DNA from: an uncultured Lachnospiraceae bacterium
Lineage (GTDB): Bacteria > Bacillota > Clostridia > Lachnospirales > Lachnospiraceae
NCBI GenBank assembly: GCA_910580005.1
Contig: CAJTXH010000017.1
Coordinates: forward strand, 1 to 31,680
DNA length: 31,680 nt
Reading direction: 5' to 3'
Shown: positions 16,403 through 24,910 of the stretch, in pieces
Layout of the letters: every line of letters begins with the position of its first letter
Position numbering within the stretch: position 1 is the stretch's first letter
Position numbers and translations under genes: made by a program
The notes under the pieces: model-generated
Database searches by the model: none
What the model was told of the DNA's origin: nothing
Seen by the model: only the letters and a program-made list of their open reading frames with translations

Positions 16403-19264
16403 TTATTCTTTACAGTAACTGGCTTCAGGCCCGGTATATGACTCTTTTAAATGTTCCTTTGAAATAAACAGCCCCTCTAATACAAATTCATCACTGGAAG
16501 CATAAATTTCAATTTTATTTATGCCCTTGTTTAAATTAACCTTAATCTCTGTCCTGTGGCACTGGTTTAATACAGCATCTGCCCACTCTTTATTATCCGG
16601 ATTTCCTGCCTGGAAGCTTTCACTTACTGATGGAATTTCCCCATAATCTTTATTATTTAAGGATAATCCAAAAGATATCCTGCTTTCCTTTGAAACTGGG
16701 TTTGATGGCGCAGACCAGATTTCAAGATAATACCATCCTGCTTCCATAACAACAAAATTATATCCTAAAACTGCTGTTTCATTACTTTTTGTGTTATTTG
16801 AAGGAAATGCCTTATAGGCACTGCCAAGTTTGCCATAATTACTTAAAAGTTCCCATTTCCTGCCGTTTCCTTCTGTTATATATGACACACATGGCGCAGG
16901 CATTGACACATAACCATTTCTTTCAAAAAATGTGCCTTTTTGAAATCCTGGGATATTAACCTTCTGCCCCCATATGTCTACAGCAACTTCCGCATCTGCT
17001 CCTGTAATATATATTGTATGTTTTTCTGGCATGCCTGGAAGCTCTTCATTATTACATGAAATTACCAGGGTTTCCTGGACATTAACATGCTTTTTATCCC
17101 AGTCCGTTTTAATCCATCTGCAAGGCTTTTCCTGTCTTATGCTGCATTCAAAACCTTCTTTGCCGCCATTGGATACTAAAACTTTTATGCATTTTACGCC
17201 TGGATACAGAAAATCCTTTATTTCTATGTGGTCTGGCGTCCCATAGTTTTTAACTGCAGTAATTCTGCTTTCTGGTACTGATACAATAAGCTGTGCCTGC
17301 TGTAATGGCTCAACTGTACAGCGGACTGGCAGCCTGCACCCGTCATCATTCCATTTTATAAAGCCTGTATGCTGCCCTAGTTCCATTCCCTGCCATTTGC
17401 CATTAATAAAACCAGCAAATTCTTCTTTGTACAGCCTGTCCTTATAAAGCGCTTCTTTAACAAGGTTGCAGTACTTATTGGCATATACTTTGCCCTGCCT
17501 TGCATAAAATTCATTTTTGCCAGAATATAAATTCATAAGGATTGTATTCATGCCTGTAACAAGAGGGTATTCTATTATACTATAAAAAGTATTATGGCAT
17601 ACAGATGGCAGTTCTTTTTTTATGGCAGCAGTTTCTTTTAAAAGGCTGTTAATGCGTGTTACCATCCTGTCTGCTTCACCATAATTACATGGATGGTAAA
17701 CCCTGCTATTTAATGATTCTGGTTTACGCATTGAAATAATATTGATATTTTCAGTTAAAATATCTTTAATTCTTAAAACAAGCTGGTCTTCTATAATTCC
17801 TCCAAACTGCTGTTTAACCCATTCTGCTGTAAACATGCCAGGGCTGTTTATATTCCCAGCTCCCCATTTTTCAAAGTCATAAGCCATTGCCATAAAATAT
17901 GACAGTGGAAATTCATTACCCTTTATATCGCCTGCATTTACAATCCAGGCTGTATGTATCCCATGGCTGTATGCCTGTGACATCTGTTCCCATATTTTGG
18001 AAAGCTGTGTGGTATTTATCCATTCATATGATACTGGTGAACCGTGGTAATCCAGATGGTAGTACATTCCAAGCCCGCCTTTATGGTTTTGTACTGTTTT
18101 ATCCGGCAGCCTGCGCATATACCCATAATTATCCTCACAAAACATTAATATTTTATCTTCAAGCCCTTCCCAGCCATTTAAGCCCTGTACTTTTTCTGTG
18201 CCATAGAAATACTCTTCTGTTTCTTTATATATTACTAACAGCCTTGGATGCCTGTATTCTTCTGTATCAGCATAAGTGCAGATTAATTTGTCCTGCTCTG
18301 TAATTATCTCTTTCCATAAGCCTATGCTTTCTTCCAGGCTCTCTGCACCCTGCATTACGCTGTCACGTTCCCCTCTCATGCCCATGGTTATAATATTTTC
18401 ATATTTCCCACTGCGTACCAGCCCGTCCTTCCAGAATTCCAGCAGCCCGTCCTTATTAGATGAATAATTCCACTCTGTGCCATATTCTGGAACATCTTTT
18501 TTATATATGTCCCATTCCTCACCTGCACGAAGGCATGGTTCATGGTGTGAATTTCCCATAATAATGCCATACTCATCTGCAAGTTTCTCATTTAAACTGC
18601 CCGGCCCGTCAATTGCGAATGAAGCAGACCACATTGCAGGCCACAGATAATTGCCTTTAAGCCTTAGCAATAATTCAAAAACTTTCTCATACATATCTGC
18701 ACAAAAACCGCCAAAATGTTTTCCTGCCCAGTTTCCAAAACATGGCCATTCATCATTTATAAAAAAACCCCTGTAGCGTACTGAGGGTTCTTTGGATATC
18801 TCTTCCATCTCTTTATTAAATGTAATACTGCCAGTACATTTTACAAATGCATCGCCCCAGTAGACAAGAGGACTTACGCCAAATTTTTCTGACAATGTAA
18901 AAATCCCGTATATTGTACCACGTTTATCACTTCCTGCTACAACAAGCGCTTTTTTTACACCTTCAAACGGGTTTTCAACAAAGTATATGCCATAAACTTC
19001 CCTGCGCCCGTTTACCCTGCTTAAATCTATTTTGCCATTCTGTTCCAGTTCTGTAAGAAGCTGGCTCTTGCCAGTTGTTGCATACAATATTATTTCTTCA
19101 TTGCATTTGTAATTATCTGTAACCTGCGGGCATGTGCCAGTTACCATCTCCATATCCCCTGCCGACTTTAAAGCTGTTTTTCTTACGCCTTCAAAAGCAG
19201 TTTCTTCAACAACTATAGGAATACATCTGCCCTTTACAGAAACCATGTTTTTACTATTATCCAT
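16403..19264 (-). CDS. GH115 xylan alpha-1,2-glucuronidase
   Basis: 953 residues, the usual length for GH115, which removes (4-O-methyl)-glucuronic acid from internal as well as terminal xyloses of glucuronoxylan. Diagnostic signatures cluster between about 180 and 280: YRGFFINDEWP, FGGFCADMYEKVFELLLRLK, NYLWPAMWSASFAIDGPGS, ADEYGIIMGNSHHEPCLRA. A C-terminal region of beta-sandwich character (about 800-953) matches the usual GH115 C-terminal domain. There is no signal peptide, so it works on imported oligosaccharides. The start at 19264 has GGAGG 5 nt upstream; the longer open frame from 19309 would begin inside a stem-loop. Between GH3 and the sensor kinase on the same strand. Confidence 0.95.
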   Translation of the reverse strand: MDNSKNMVSVKGRCIPIVVEETAFEGVRKTALKSAGDMEMVTGTCPQVTDNYKCNEEIILYATTGKSQLLTELEQNGKIDLSRVNGRREVYGIYFVENPFEGVKKALVVAGSDKRGTIYGIFTLSEKFGVSPLVYWGDAFVKCTGSITFNKEMEEISKEPSVRYRGFFINDEWPCFGNWAGKHFGGFCADMYEKVFELLLRLKGNYLWPAMWSASFAIDGPGSLNEKLADEYGIIMGNSHHEPCLRAGEEWDIYKKDVPEYGTEWNYSSNKDGLLEFWKDGLVRSGKYENIITMGMRGERDSVMQGAESLEESIGLWKEIITEQDKLICTYADTEEYRHPRLLVIYKETEEYFYGTEKVQGLNGWEGLEDKILMFCEDNYGYMRRLPDKTVQNHKGGLGMYYHLDYHGSPVSYEWINTTQLSKIWEQMSQAYSHGIHTAWIVNAGDIKGNEFPLSYFMAMAYDFEKWGAGNINSPGMFTAEWVKQQFGGIIEDQLVLRIKDILTENINIISMRKPESLNSRVYHPCNYGEADRMVTRINSLLKETAAIKKELPSVCHNTFYSIIEYPLVTGMNTILMNLYSGKNEFYARQGKVYANKYCNLVKEALYKDRLYKEEFAGFINGKWQGMELGQHTGFIKWNDDGCRLPVRCTVEPLQQAQLIVSVPESRITAVKNYGTPDHIEIKDFLYPGVKCIKVLVSNGGKEGFECSIRQEKPCRWIKTDWDKKHVNVQETLVISCNNEELPGMPEKHTIYITGADAEVAVDIWGQKVNIPGFQKGTFFERNGYVSMPAPCVSYITEGNGRKWELLSNYGKLGSAYKAFPSNNTKSNETAVLGYNFVVMEAGWYYLEIWSAPSNPVSKESRISFGLSLNNKDYGEIPSVSESFQAGNPDNKEWADAVLNQCHRTEIKVNLNKGINKIEIYASSDEFVLEGLFISKEHLKESYTGPEASYCKE

Positions 19265-19287
19265 ATATTCCTCCGCTACATACACAC

Positions 19288-19318
19288 AAAGACCTTTTGT
19301 GTTATCCAAAAGGCCTTT
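19288..19318 (-). other. Intercistronic stem-loop between GH3 and GH115
   Basis: Arms aaagaccttttg (19288-19299) and caaaaggccttt (19307-19318) pair with one mismatch around a 7-base loop. It sits in the short gap upstream of the GH115 ribosome site. Probable role is a partial terminator or RNA-stabilising element; not shown. Confidence 0.6.
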
Positions 19319-19338
19319 TAATATACTAGATTAATAAA

Positions 19339-21483
19339 TTAATATTCTATCTTCTCTTCACTGCCTGTTCTTTCTATTGTAAATAAGGCTGTCTTTTTCC
19401 CTGACAGTTCTTCGCTTCTTTTATCTGGCTGTTGCCCGCCAATACTTATAATATAACTGCCTGGACGTACTACGCATTCCCCTTTTTCTGTAATTATTGC
19501 AAAATCCCTTGCACTCAGTGTAATCTCTGCTTTTTTTGTTTCACCTGGCATTAATAAAATATTTTTAATGCCTTTAAGCTGGTATCCTGGCTCATATGTT
19601 TCAGCACCGTTATGTTTTATATATACCTGTACACTTTCATTAACCTGGAATTTTCCATTATTAGTTACTTCTGCTTTTACTGTTACACTGTCTGTAACAC
19701 TGCATTCTGCCAAACTTACAGACTGCCCTGTATAGCATACATCTGAATATGAAAGCCCATACCCGAACGGATATAATACATTGCATCCTGTATAACGGTA
19801 TGTGCGGTCTGCCATGCTGTAGTCACAAAAGTCTGGAAGTTCTTCTGTGTCCGAATAAAATGTAACCGGAAGCTTGCCTGATGGTGAATTTTCACCAAAT
19901 ATTGTTTCTGCTACTGCCCTGCCGCCACGTGCACCTGGATACCATGCGTCTATAATTGCATTAACATGTGTATCTGCCCATGAAAGGTCTATTGCACTTC
20001 CTGCAAGCAGTACAAGTATTACTGGCTTCCCTGCTGCTGTGACTGTTTCAAGTAGTTCCTGCTGCAGCCCTGGCAGCTTTAATCCTGGCTTGTCCCCACT
20101 TGCATATTCATTGCCAGCATCGCCTTCCTCGCCTTCAATCGTAGCATCAAGCCCAAGGCACATTACAACCACGTCTGCCCTTTCAGCAGCTATAACTGCT
20201 TCTGCGAAACGGTCTTTTTCTTCTGCCAGGAACTCAACTTTATCTTTATATAGATGGCATCCTTCTGCATATAATACTTCTACACTGTCCCCTAAATACT
20301 GCTGTATGCCTTCAAGTGGAGTAATATACCTTGAGGAAGTACCTGTATAGTTTCCAACCAGTGCATCTCTTGAGTCTGCATTTGGCCCTATTACAGCAAT
20401 TGTTTTTATACTGTCCTTGTCAAGCGGAAGCATATTGTCTTTATTCTTTAATAAAACCATGCTTCTTTTTGCTGCTTCAACAGCAAGTTCTGTATGTTCT
20501 TTACATTCCACTTTGCTGTATGGAATATCTTTATAAGGTGATGGGTAATCCTCCATCATTCCAAGACGTATCCTTACTTCAACAAGGCGTTCTGCTGCTT
20601 CTGTTATTGCCTCCTCTGTAATAAGCCCCTGCTTGTACGCTTCACCAAGATGCAGGTAAGCAGTACCGCAGTTTAAGTCACATCCGTTCTCAACAGCCAG
20701 TGCTGCAGACTGTTCTACTGTGTCTGTTACATGGTGGTTCTCATGAAAATCATTTATTGCCCAGCAGTCAGACACTACATGGCCCTGGAACTTCCACTCA
20801 CCTCTTAGTATATCCTTAAGAAGCCTTTTGCTGCCACATGCCGGCTCTCCGTTTACCCTGTTATAAGCCCCCATAACAGCTTCAACGCCAGCTTCCCTCA
20901 CACATCTGCTAAAGGCATAAAGATATGTGTCATATAAATCATGTTCTGATACCTGTGCGTCAAATTCGTGGCGCAGTTCCTCTGGCCCACTATGCACAGC
21001 AAAATGCTTTGCACAGGCAGCCGATTTAAGGTGGTCACTGTCATCTCCCTGAAGCCCTTTTATATATGACATTCCAAGTTCTGATGCAAGATACGGGTCT
21101 TCCCCGAAAGTTTCGTGCCCACGCCCCCATCTTGGATCCCTGAATATATTAATATTAGGCGCCCAGAATGTCAAGCCTTTATAAATATCCCTGTCACCGC
21201 GTTTTGAAAATTCGTTAAACTTTGCCCTTCCTTCTGTTGATACAACATCTGCAACTTTATAAAGGAAATCCGGGTCAAAGGCTGCTGCCATTCCAATTGC
21301 CTGTGGGAAGACTGTTGCAACACCAGCCCTTGCAACGCCATGCAGCGCTTCATTCCACCAGTTATATGCAGGAATGCCAAGCCTTTCAATAGCAGGTGAT
21401 TCATAAAGCATCTGTCCCATCTTTTCTTCAATAGTCATTTTTGATACAAGTTCTTTTGCATATTCTCTTGTTCTCTGGCTCAT
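19339..21483 (-). CDS. GH3 beta-xylosidase
   Basis: 714 residues with the standard GH3 plan: TIM-barrel domain, alpha/beta sandwich domain and a C-terminal fibronectin type III-like domain (about 590-705). The nucleophile is Asp239 in GHVVSDCW. KHFAVHSGPEE and the WWNEALHGVAR segment (about 42-52) are characteristic of beta-xylosidase-type GH3 enzymes rather than typical beta-glucosidases. It should release xylose from the non-reducing end of oligosaccharides with retention of configuration. No signal peptide. AAGGAG lies 7 nt before the ATG at 21483; eleven extra upstream codons in frame are not supported. Exact specificity (xylose, arabinose or glucose) would need an assay. Confidence 0.92.
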   Translation of the reverse strand: MSQRTREYAKELVSKMTIEEKMGQMLYESPAIERLGIPAYNWWNEALHGVARAGVATVFPQAIGMAAAFDPDFLYKVADVVSTEGRAKFNEFSKRGDRDIYKGLTFWAPNINIFRDPRWGRGHETFGEDPYLASELGMSYIKGLQGDDSDHLKSAACAKHFAVHSGPEELRHEFDAQVSEHDLYDTYLYAFSRCVREAGVEAVMGAYNRVNGEPACGSKRLLKDILRGEWKFQGHVVSDCWAINDFHENHHVTDTVEQSAALAVENGCDLNCGTAYLHLGEAYKQGLITEEAITEAAERLVEVRIRLGMMEDYPSPYKDIPYSKVECKEHTELAVEAAKRSMVLLKNKDNMLPLDKDSIKTIAVIGPNADSRDALVGNYTGTSSRYITPLEGIQQYLGDSVEVLYAEGCHLYKDKVEFLAEEKDRFAEAVIAAERADVVVMCLGLDATIEGEEGDAGNEYASGDKPGLKLPGLQQELLETVTAAGKPVILVLLAGSAIDLSWADTHVNAIIDAWYPGARGGRAVAETIFGENSPSGKLPVTFYSDTEELPDFCDYSMADRTYRYTGCNVLYPFGYGLSYSDVCYTGQSVSLAECSVTDSVTVKAEVTNNGKFQVNESVQVYIKHNGAETYEPGYQLKGIKNILLMPGETKKAEITLSARDFAIITEKGECVVRPGSYIISIGGQQPDKRSEELSGKKTALFTIERTGSEEKIEY

Positions 21484-21562
21484 ATTTGCTCTCCTTATTA
21501 TTAATTTATTTGGCATTTATATTATTCAGAATAACATGGTAACTGTAAATTATCCATTAAGT

Positions 21563-23116
21563 TTATACTGCATCATATAAAAGCCATGCAAAATCAGCAT
21601 AATTACTTCCTTTTTCCCCATTGGCAGATGCATACATTCCTATTGTGCATCCTACAAACCCGCCTGCTTCTTCTGTTGTATAAGGAAGCAGGCTTATATT
21701 TCCTGCTGCCAGGACTTTTTCACTGCCTGTTTTTATCCATACTGATGCTGTCTGGTTCTCTGCCCTTAATACAATTTCTGCCAGACCATCCTGTCTAATT
21801 TCTGTTACAGATATAATGTTATCTTTACCATGTATGTGTTCCACAACATAGAAAGCTTTGCCGTTGTCTTTCTTTTTTATTTCCATACGCAGATGGTTTT
21901 CGTGGTTCTGGTAATAGACAAGCCCTGCACTTTCATTGCCTGAAGGCGTAAATTCCAGCCCTGTGCCTGCTTCAAAACAGTAATCTTTCTGGCGTATGCC
22001 AAGGTAAGAAGCATTTGTTTTATCTTCTATCTTTTCCTCTTTTGCAAATAACCTTAAAAATCCTTTCCTTGCACTTAATGAATACTGGCTTCCATTCCTT
22101 GTATGTATTCCAAGCAGCCTGTCATCCAGCCTTTCATCATAAAAATGCAGATGGTCATGGTGTGAGATTTCATTAGCAAACCTGCATTCCTCAAATGGAA
22201 GTTCCATGCTTTCACAGAGCCTGCCAACGCCTGCATTAATTACAGGCCAGCCATCTTCCCATGTCACCTTTGCAAGAAAAGACTCCCTGCCCATGCTGCT
22301 GTGGCGCTTGCATGGACGTGATGCCAGCATTATTATATACCAGTTGCCATTGCCGTCATCAACAAGGTCGCCATGCCCTGCATAAATAACAGGGTAATCC
22401 ATTCCAAGGTTTCTATGTGTAAATATTGGGTTTCTTGGGCATCCTTCAAACCATTTGAATAATTCTTTGCTCCTTGCCACGCTTATGCTGTGTTCAGAAC
22501 CAGTGCCGCCTTCTGCATGCAAAAGGTAGTAATAGCCGTCAATCTTATAAATATGTGGGCCTTCTGGCCATATAACATCTTTTAATGCACCTTTCCATAT
22601 TGCCATGCTTTCACCTGTAAGCTTCATCTGTGAAAGGTCAAGCTCCTGCACCCATATTTCCCAGTCACCATTATAACGCACGCCTTCCGGGTTTGGCCTT
22701 GTGCCTACATAGTAGCATCTGCCATCTGTGTCAAAGAAAATGTCAGGGTCAATCCCTTTTGCCTCTTCCCCAAGATAATATGGGTCTGACCATGGGCCCT
22801 CCGGCTTGTCTGCTGTCACTATAAAATTGCCACCATAACTTACATTAGTAGTAATCATATAATATTTGCCATTATTATAACGTATAGTTGGCGCATATAT
22901 TCCTTTTGATATTTCACTCCCAGGCACTGGAAGCTGTTCCTCCCTGTCAAGTATATTCCCAATCTGTTCCCAGTGTGCCAAATCCCTGCTGTGGAATATT
23001 GGCACTCCTGGAAAATATGCAAAACTTGAATTAGCTAAGTAAAAATCTTCCCCCACCCTGCATATAGAAGGGTCAGGGTAAAAACCGCTTAAAACTGGGT
23101 TTACTGCTGTTACCAT
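21563..23116 (-). CDS. GH43 beta-xylosidase / alpha-L-arabinofuranosidase with C-terminal beta-sandwich
   Basis: 517 residues. The five-bladed propeller catalytic domain (about 1-310) has the GH43 triad: base Asp15 in GFYPDPS, modulator Asp123 in GIDPDIFF and acid Glu185 in WPEGPHIY. The remaining 200 residues look like the concanavalin-type GH43 C-terminal domain common in cytoplasmic beta-xylosidases. The opening NPVLSGFYPDPSICRVGEDF is the pattern of the GH43_11/12 type. No signal peptide. GGAGG is 9 nt before the ATG. It sits between the SGNH esterase and GH3 on the same strand, consistent with joint debranching and xylose release. Whether xylose or arabinose is the main product is not decided by sequence. 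Confidence 0.93.
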   Translation of the reverse strand: MVTAVNPVLSGFYPDPSICRVGEDFYLANSSFAYFPGVPIFHSRDLAHWEQIGNILDREEQLPVPGSEISKGIYAPTIRYNNGKYYMITTNVSYGGNFIVTADKPEGPWSDPYYLGEEAKGIDPDIFFDTDGRCYYVGTRPNPEGVRYNGDWEIWVQELDLSQMKLTGESMAIWKGALKDVIWPEGPHIYKIDGYYYLLHAEGGTGSEHSISVARSKELFKWFEGCPRNPIFTHRNLGMDYPVIYAGHGDLVDDGNGNWYIIMLASRPCKRHSSMGRESFLAKVTWEDGWPVINAGVGRLCESMELPFEECRFANEISHHDHLHFYDERLDDRLLGIHTRNGSQYSLSARKGFLRLFAKEEKIEDKTNASYLGIRQKDYCFEAGTGLEFTPSGNESAGLVYYQNHENHLRMEIKKKDNGKAFYVVEHIHGKDNIISVTEIRQDGLAEIVLRAENQTASVWIKTGSEKVLAAGNISLLPYTTEEAGGFVGCTIGMYASANGEKGSNYADFAWLLYDAV

Positions 23117-23152
23117 TGTTCTTTTCCTCCATATTCTTTATATTTATTGTTA

Positions 23153-24868
23153 CTATTCACAATATCCAAAGCCTAATATTGTACACTTCTTTTCCTTGTC
23201 TGCCTTGTGAATCTCTATGCGTACAAAATGGCTTCCGCTTGTGTTTTCATTAATTATTAACATCGGGTTGCAGTGCAGCCAGCCATTTACATATGGGTCT
23301 GCTGTCCTGACATACTTGCCGTCTACATAAATATCTGCTTTTGCGGCATCTGTTTCCCCTGAATCTTTAAATACAAGCACAAGCGCTTTACATGTAACTG
23401 ACATTTCAAAATAAGGCTTGTCTGTATTAGTCCCGTCATAGTGCCAGTTATATGGAAATTCAGGCACTAATTCCAGGCTTGCATCCATTTCCACACATTG
23501 CAGTATATTATCTGTACCTGTAAAGCCTCCAGGCATTATTTCTGCTTTTTTATATGTATCCTTCTTATCTAACAGCTTTATTTTTTCAAATGTATTTCCT
23601 ATAACTGGTTCTTTTAATAATAATTTTTCTGTGCTGCTTTCCCCATCTGCCGCACTTCTGTCCGCCTCTGCCTGTTCCATAAGATAAAGCAGGCACTCTG
23701 CCATAATTTTATGCCCTGTATTAGATGGGTGGTAAATATCATAAAAATACTGGTTCTTGGTTAATACCCTGCCCTCACCATCTTTTTTATAAAACTGGCC
23801 TGTAACAGCATTTTTTATGCTGACCATTGGCAGGTTATAATTATTTCCAACCGGAATCATGCGTTCCTGCAAGTTTTCATCATTGGCAAATACAGAAAAC
23901 AACAGTATTACAGCTGGCTTATTATGCTGGTTTAATGCCTTTTTAACAAGGCTTTCGTAAAAATCACCTTTTGTTTCGTCACCTTCGTCATTTACCGCAA
24001 ATTCAATTATAATAATATCCGGCTCTGCTGTATTATCCCTTAACACATCACGTTCAAAACGTATTATGCCAAGTTCTGAAGGAGTACCGCCAACACCAGC
24101 TTTAATAAAACGCACATTGCTGCCATTGCTAAATTTATCTTTAAACCCACTATATGATTTATAAGCATAACATTCTGTATTTACCGGGGCAGCTCCTGCG
24201 CCTTGTGTAATTGAGCCGCCTATATATGCAATGCAGGTTTCTTTTCCGCTTTTTGCACGGTCTATGGCTTTTAGCAGCCTTCTGGTATCACCAAGGGATA
24301 CAATGGAATCTGCCAGCATCTTTTTATAATACTGTGAATTAAAATCTATTTCGCTTTCTTCATTAACTTCTGGTGCATGGAAACCATCATTAAGGTACAG
24401 CCTTACATTTAATTTTGCAATCTGTTCTGGTTCTTCCATAATAACCTTAATCTGTCCTGGCTTAAAATCATCCTCCCTCCATGTAACATCAGAAAGGTAA
24501 ATCCTTTTTTCTGTGCCATTGCCTTCTAAAGAAACCTTTAATTCTGTACCTCCTCCGTAAATATCATTTTTGCCATACATCTGGAATATAAATAAAACAT
24601 TTTCTGATGGGTTTTTAGTTTCAACCGAAATGCCTATGCTGTGCACAAGTTTCCTGAAACCTTCCACACTGCTTAAAAGCGACAATTCTGTTTCACTGGT
24701 AATACCGCCTGTAATCTTGGCGCTGTTAGCAAGCCTGCCATCATCCTGGTACAAGTACTGTATCCCTTTTCCATCCTCCATTTTTGTTCCAAATATATCT
24801 TTATTTTTTATAATATAGAAAAAGCCCCTTCTTTTTTCCGGGTCTTTTGGTGCTGCTGGAGCATTCAT
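23153..24868 (-). CDS. Three-part SGNH/GDSL-family esterase, probable acetylxylan esterase
   Basis: 571 residues. The middle (about 205-400) is an SGNH hydrolase: Ser219 in AYIGGSITQGAG, the oxyanion Gly in AGVGGTPSELG, Asn293 in EFAVNDEG and the Asp377/His380 pair in YDIYHPSNTGH. Such enzymes remove acetyl groups from polysaccharides. It is flanked by an N-terminal region of about 200 residues and a C-terminal region of about 150, both of beta-sandwich character and without a family I recognise. There is no signal peptide, so it would deacetylate imported oligosaccharides, clearing the way for GH115, GH43, GH3 and GH8. AGAGGT precedes the ATG. Acetyl-xylan as substrate is inferred from context. 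Confidence 0.85.
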   Translation of the reverse strand: MNAPAAPKDPEKRRGFFYIIKNKDIFGTKMEDGKGIQYLYQDDGRLANSAKITGGITSETELSLLSSVEGFRKLVHSIGISVETKNPSENVLFIFQMYGKNDIYGGGTELKVSLEGNGTEKRIYLSDVTWREDDFKPGQIKVIMEEPEQIAKLNVRLYLNDGFHAPEVNEESEIDFNSQYYKKMLADSIVSLGDTRRLLKAIDRAKSGKETCIAYIGGSITQGAGAAPVNTECYAYKSYSGFKDKFSNGSNVRFIKAGVGGTPSELGIIRFERDVLRDNTAEPDIIIIEFAVNDEGDETKGDFYESLVKKALNQHNKPAVILLFSVFANDENLQERMIPVGNNYNLPMVSIKNAVTGQFYKKDGEGRVLTKNQYFYDIYHPSNTGHKIMAECLLYLMEQAEADRSAADGESSTEKLLLKEPVIGNTFEKIKLLDKKDTYKKAEIMPGGFTGTDNILQCVEMDASLELVPEFPYNWHYDGTNTDKPYFEMSVTCKALVLVFKDSGETDAAKADIYVDGKYVRTADPYVNGWLHCNPMLIINENTSGSHFVRIEIHKADKEKKCTILGFGYCE

Positions 24869-24910
24869 AATTTACCTCTTTTCTGTATTATGCACGTTAA
24901 ATTAAAAATC

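Noticed and set aside
21490..21562. Promoter or hairpin in the GH3-GH43 gap
   Set aside because: Only short AT-rich complementarity and no convincing -35/-10 pair; read-through from the upstream gene is simpler.
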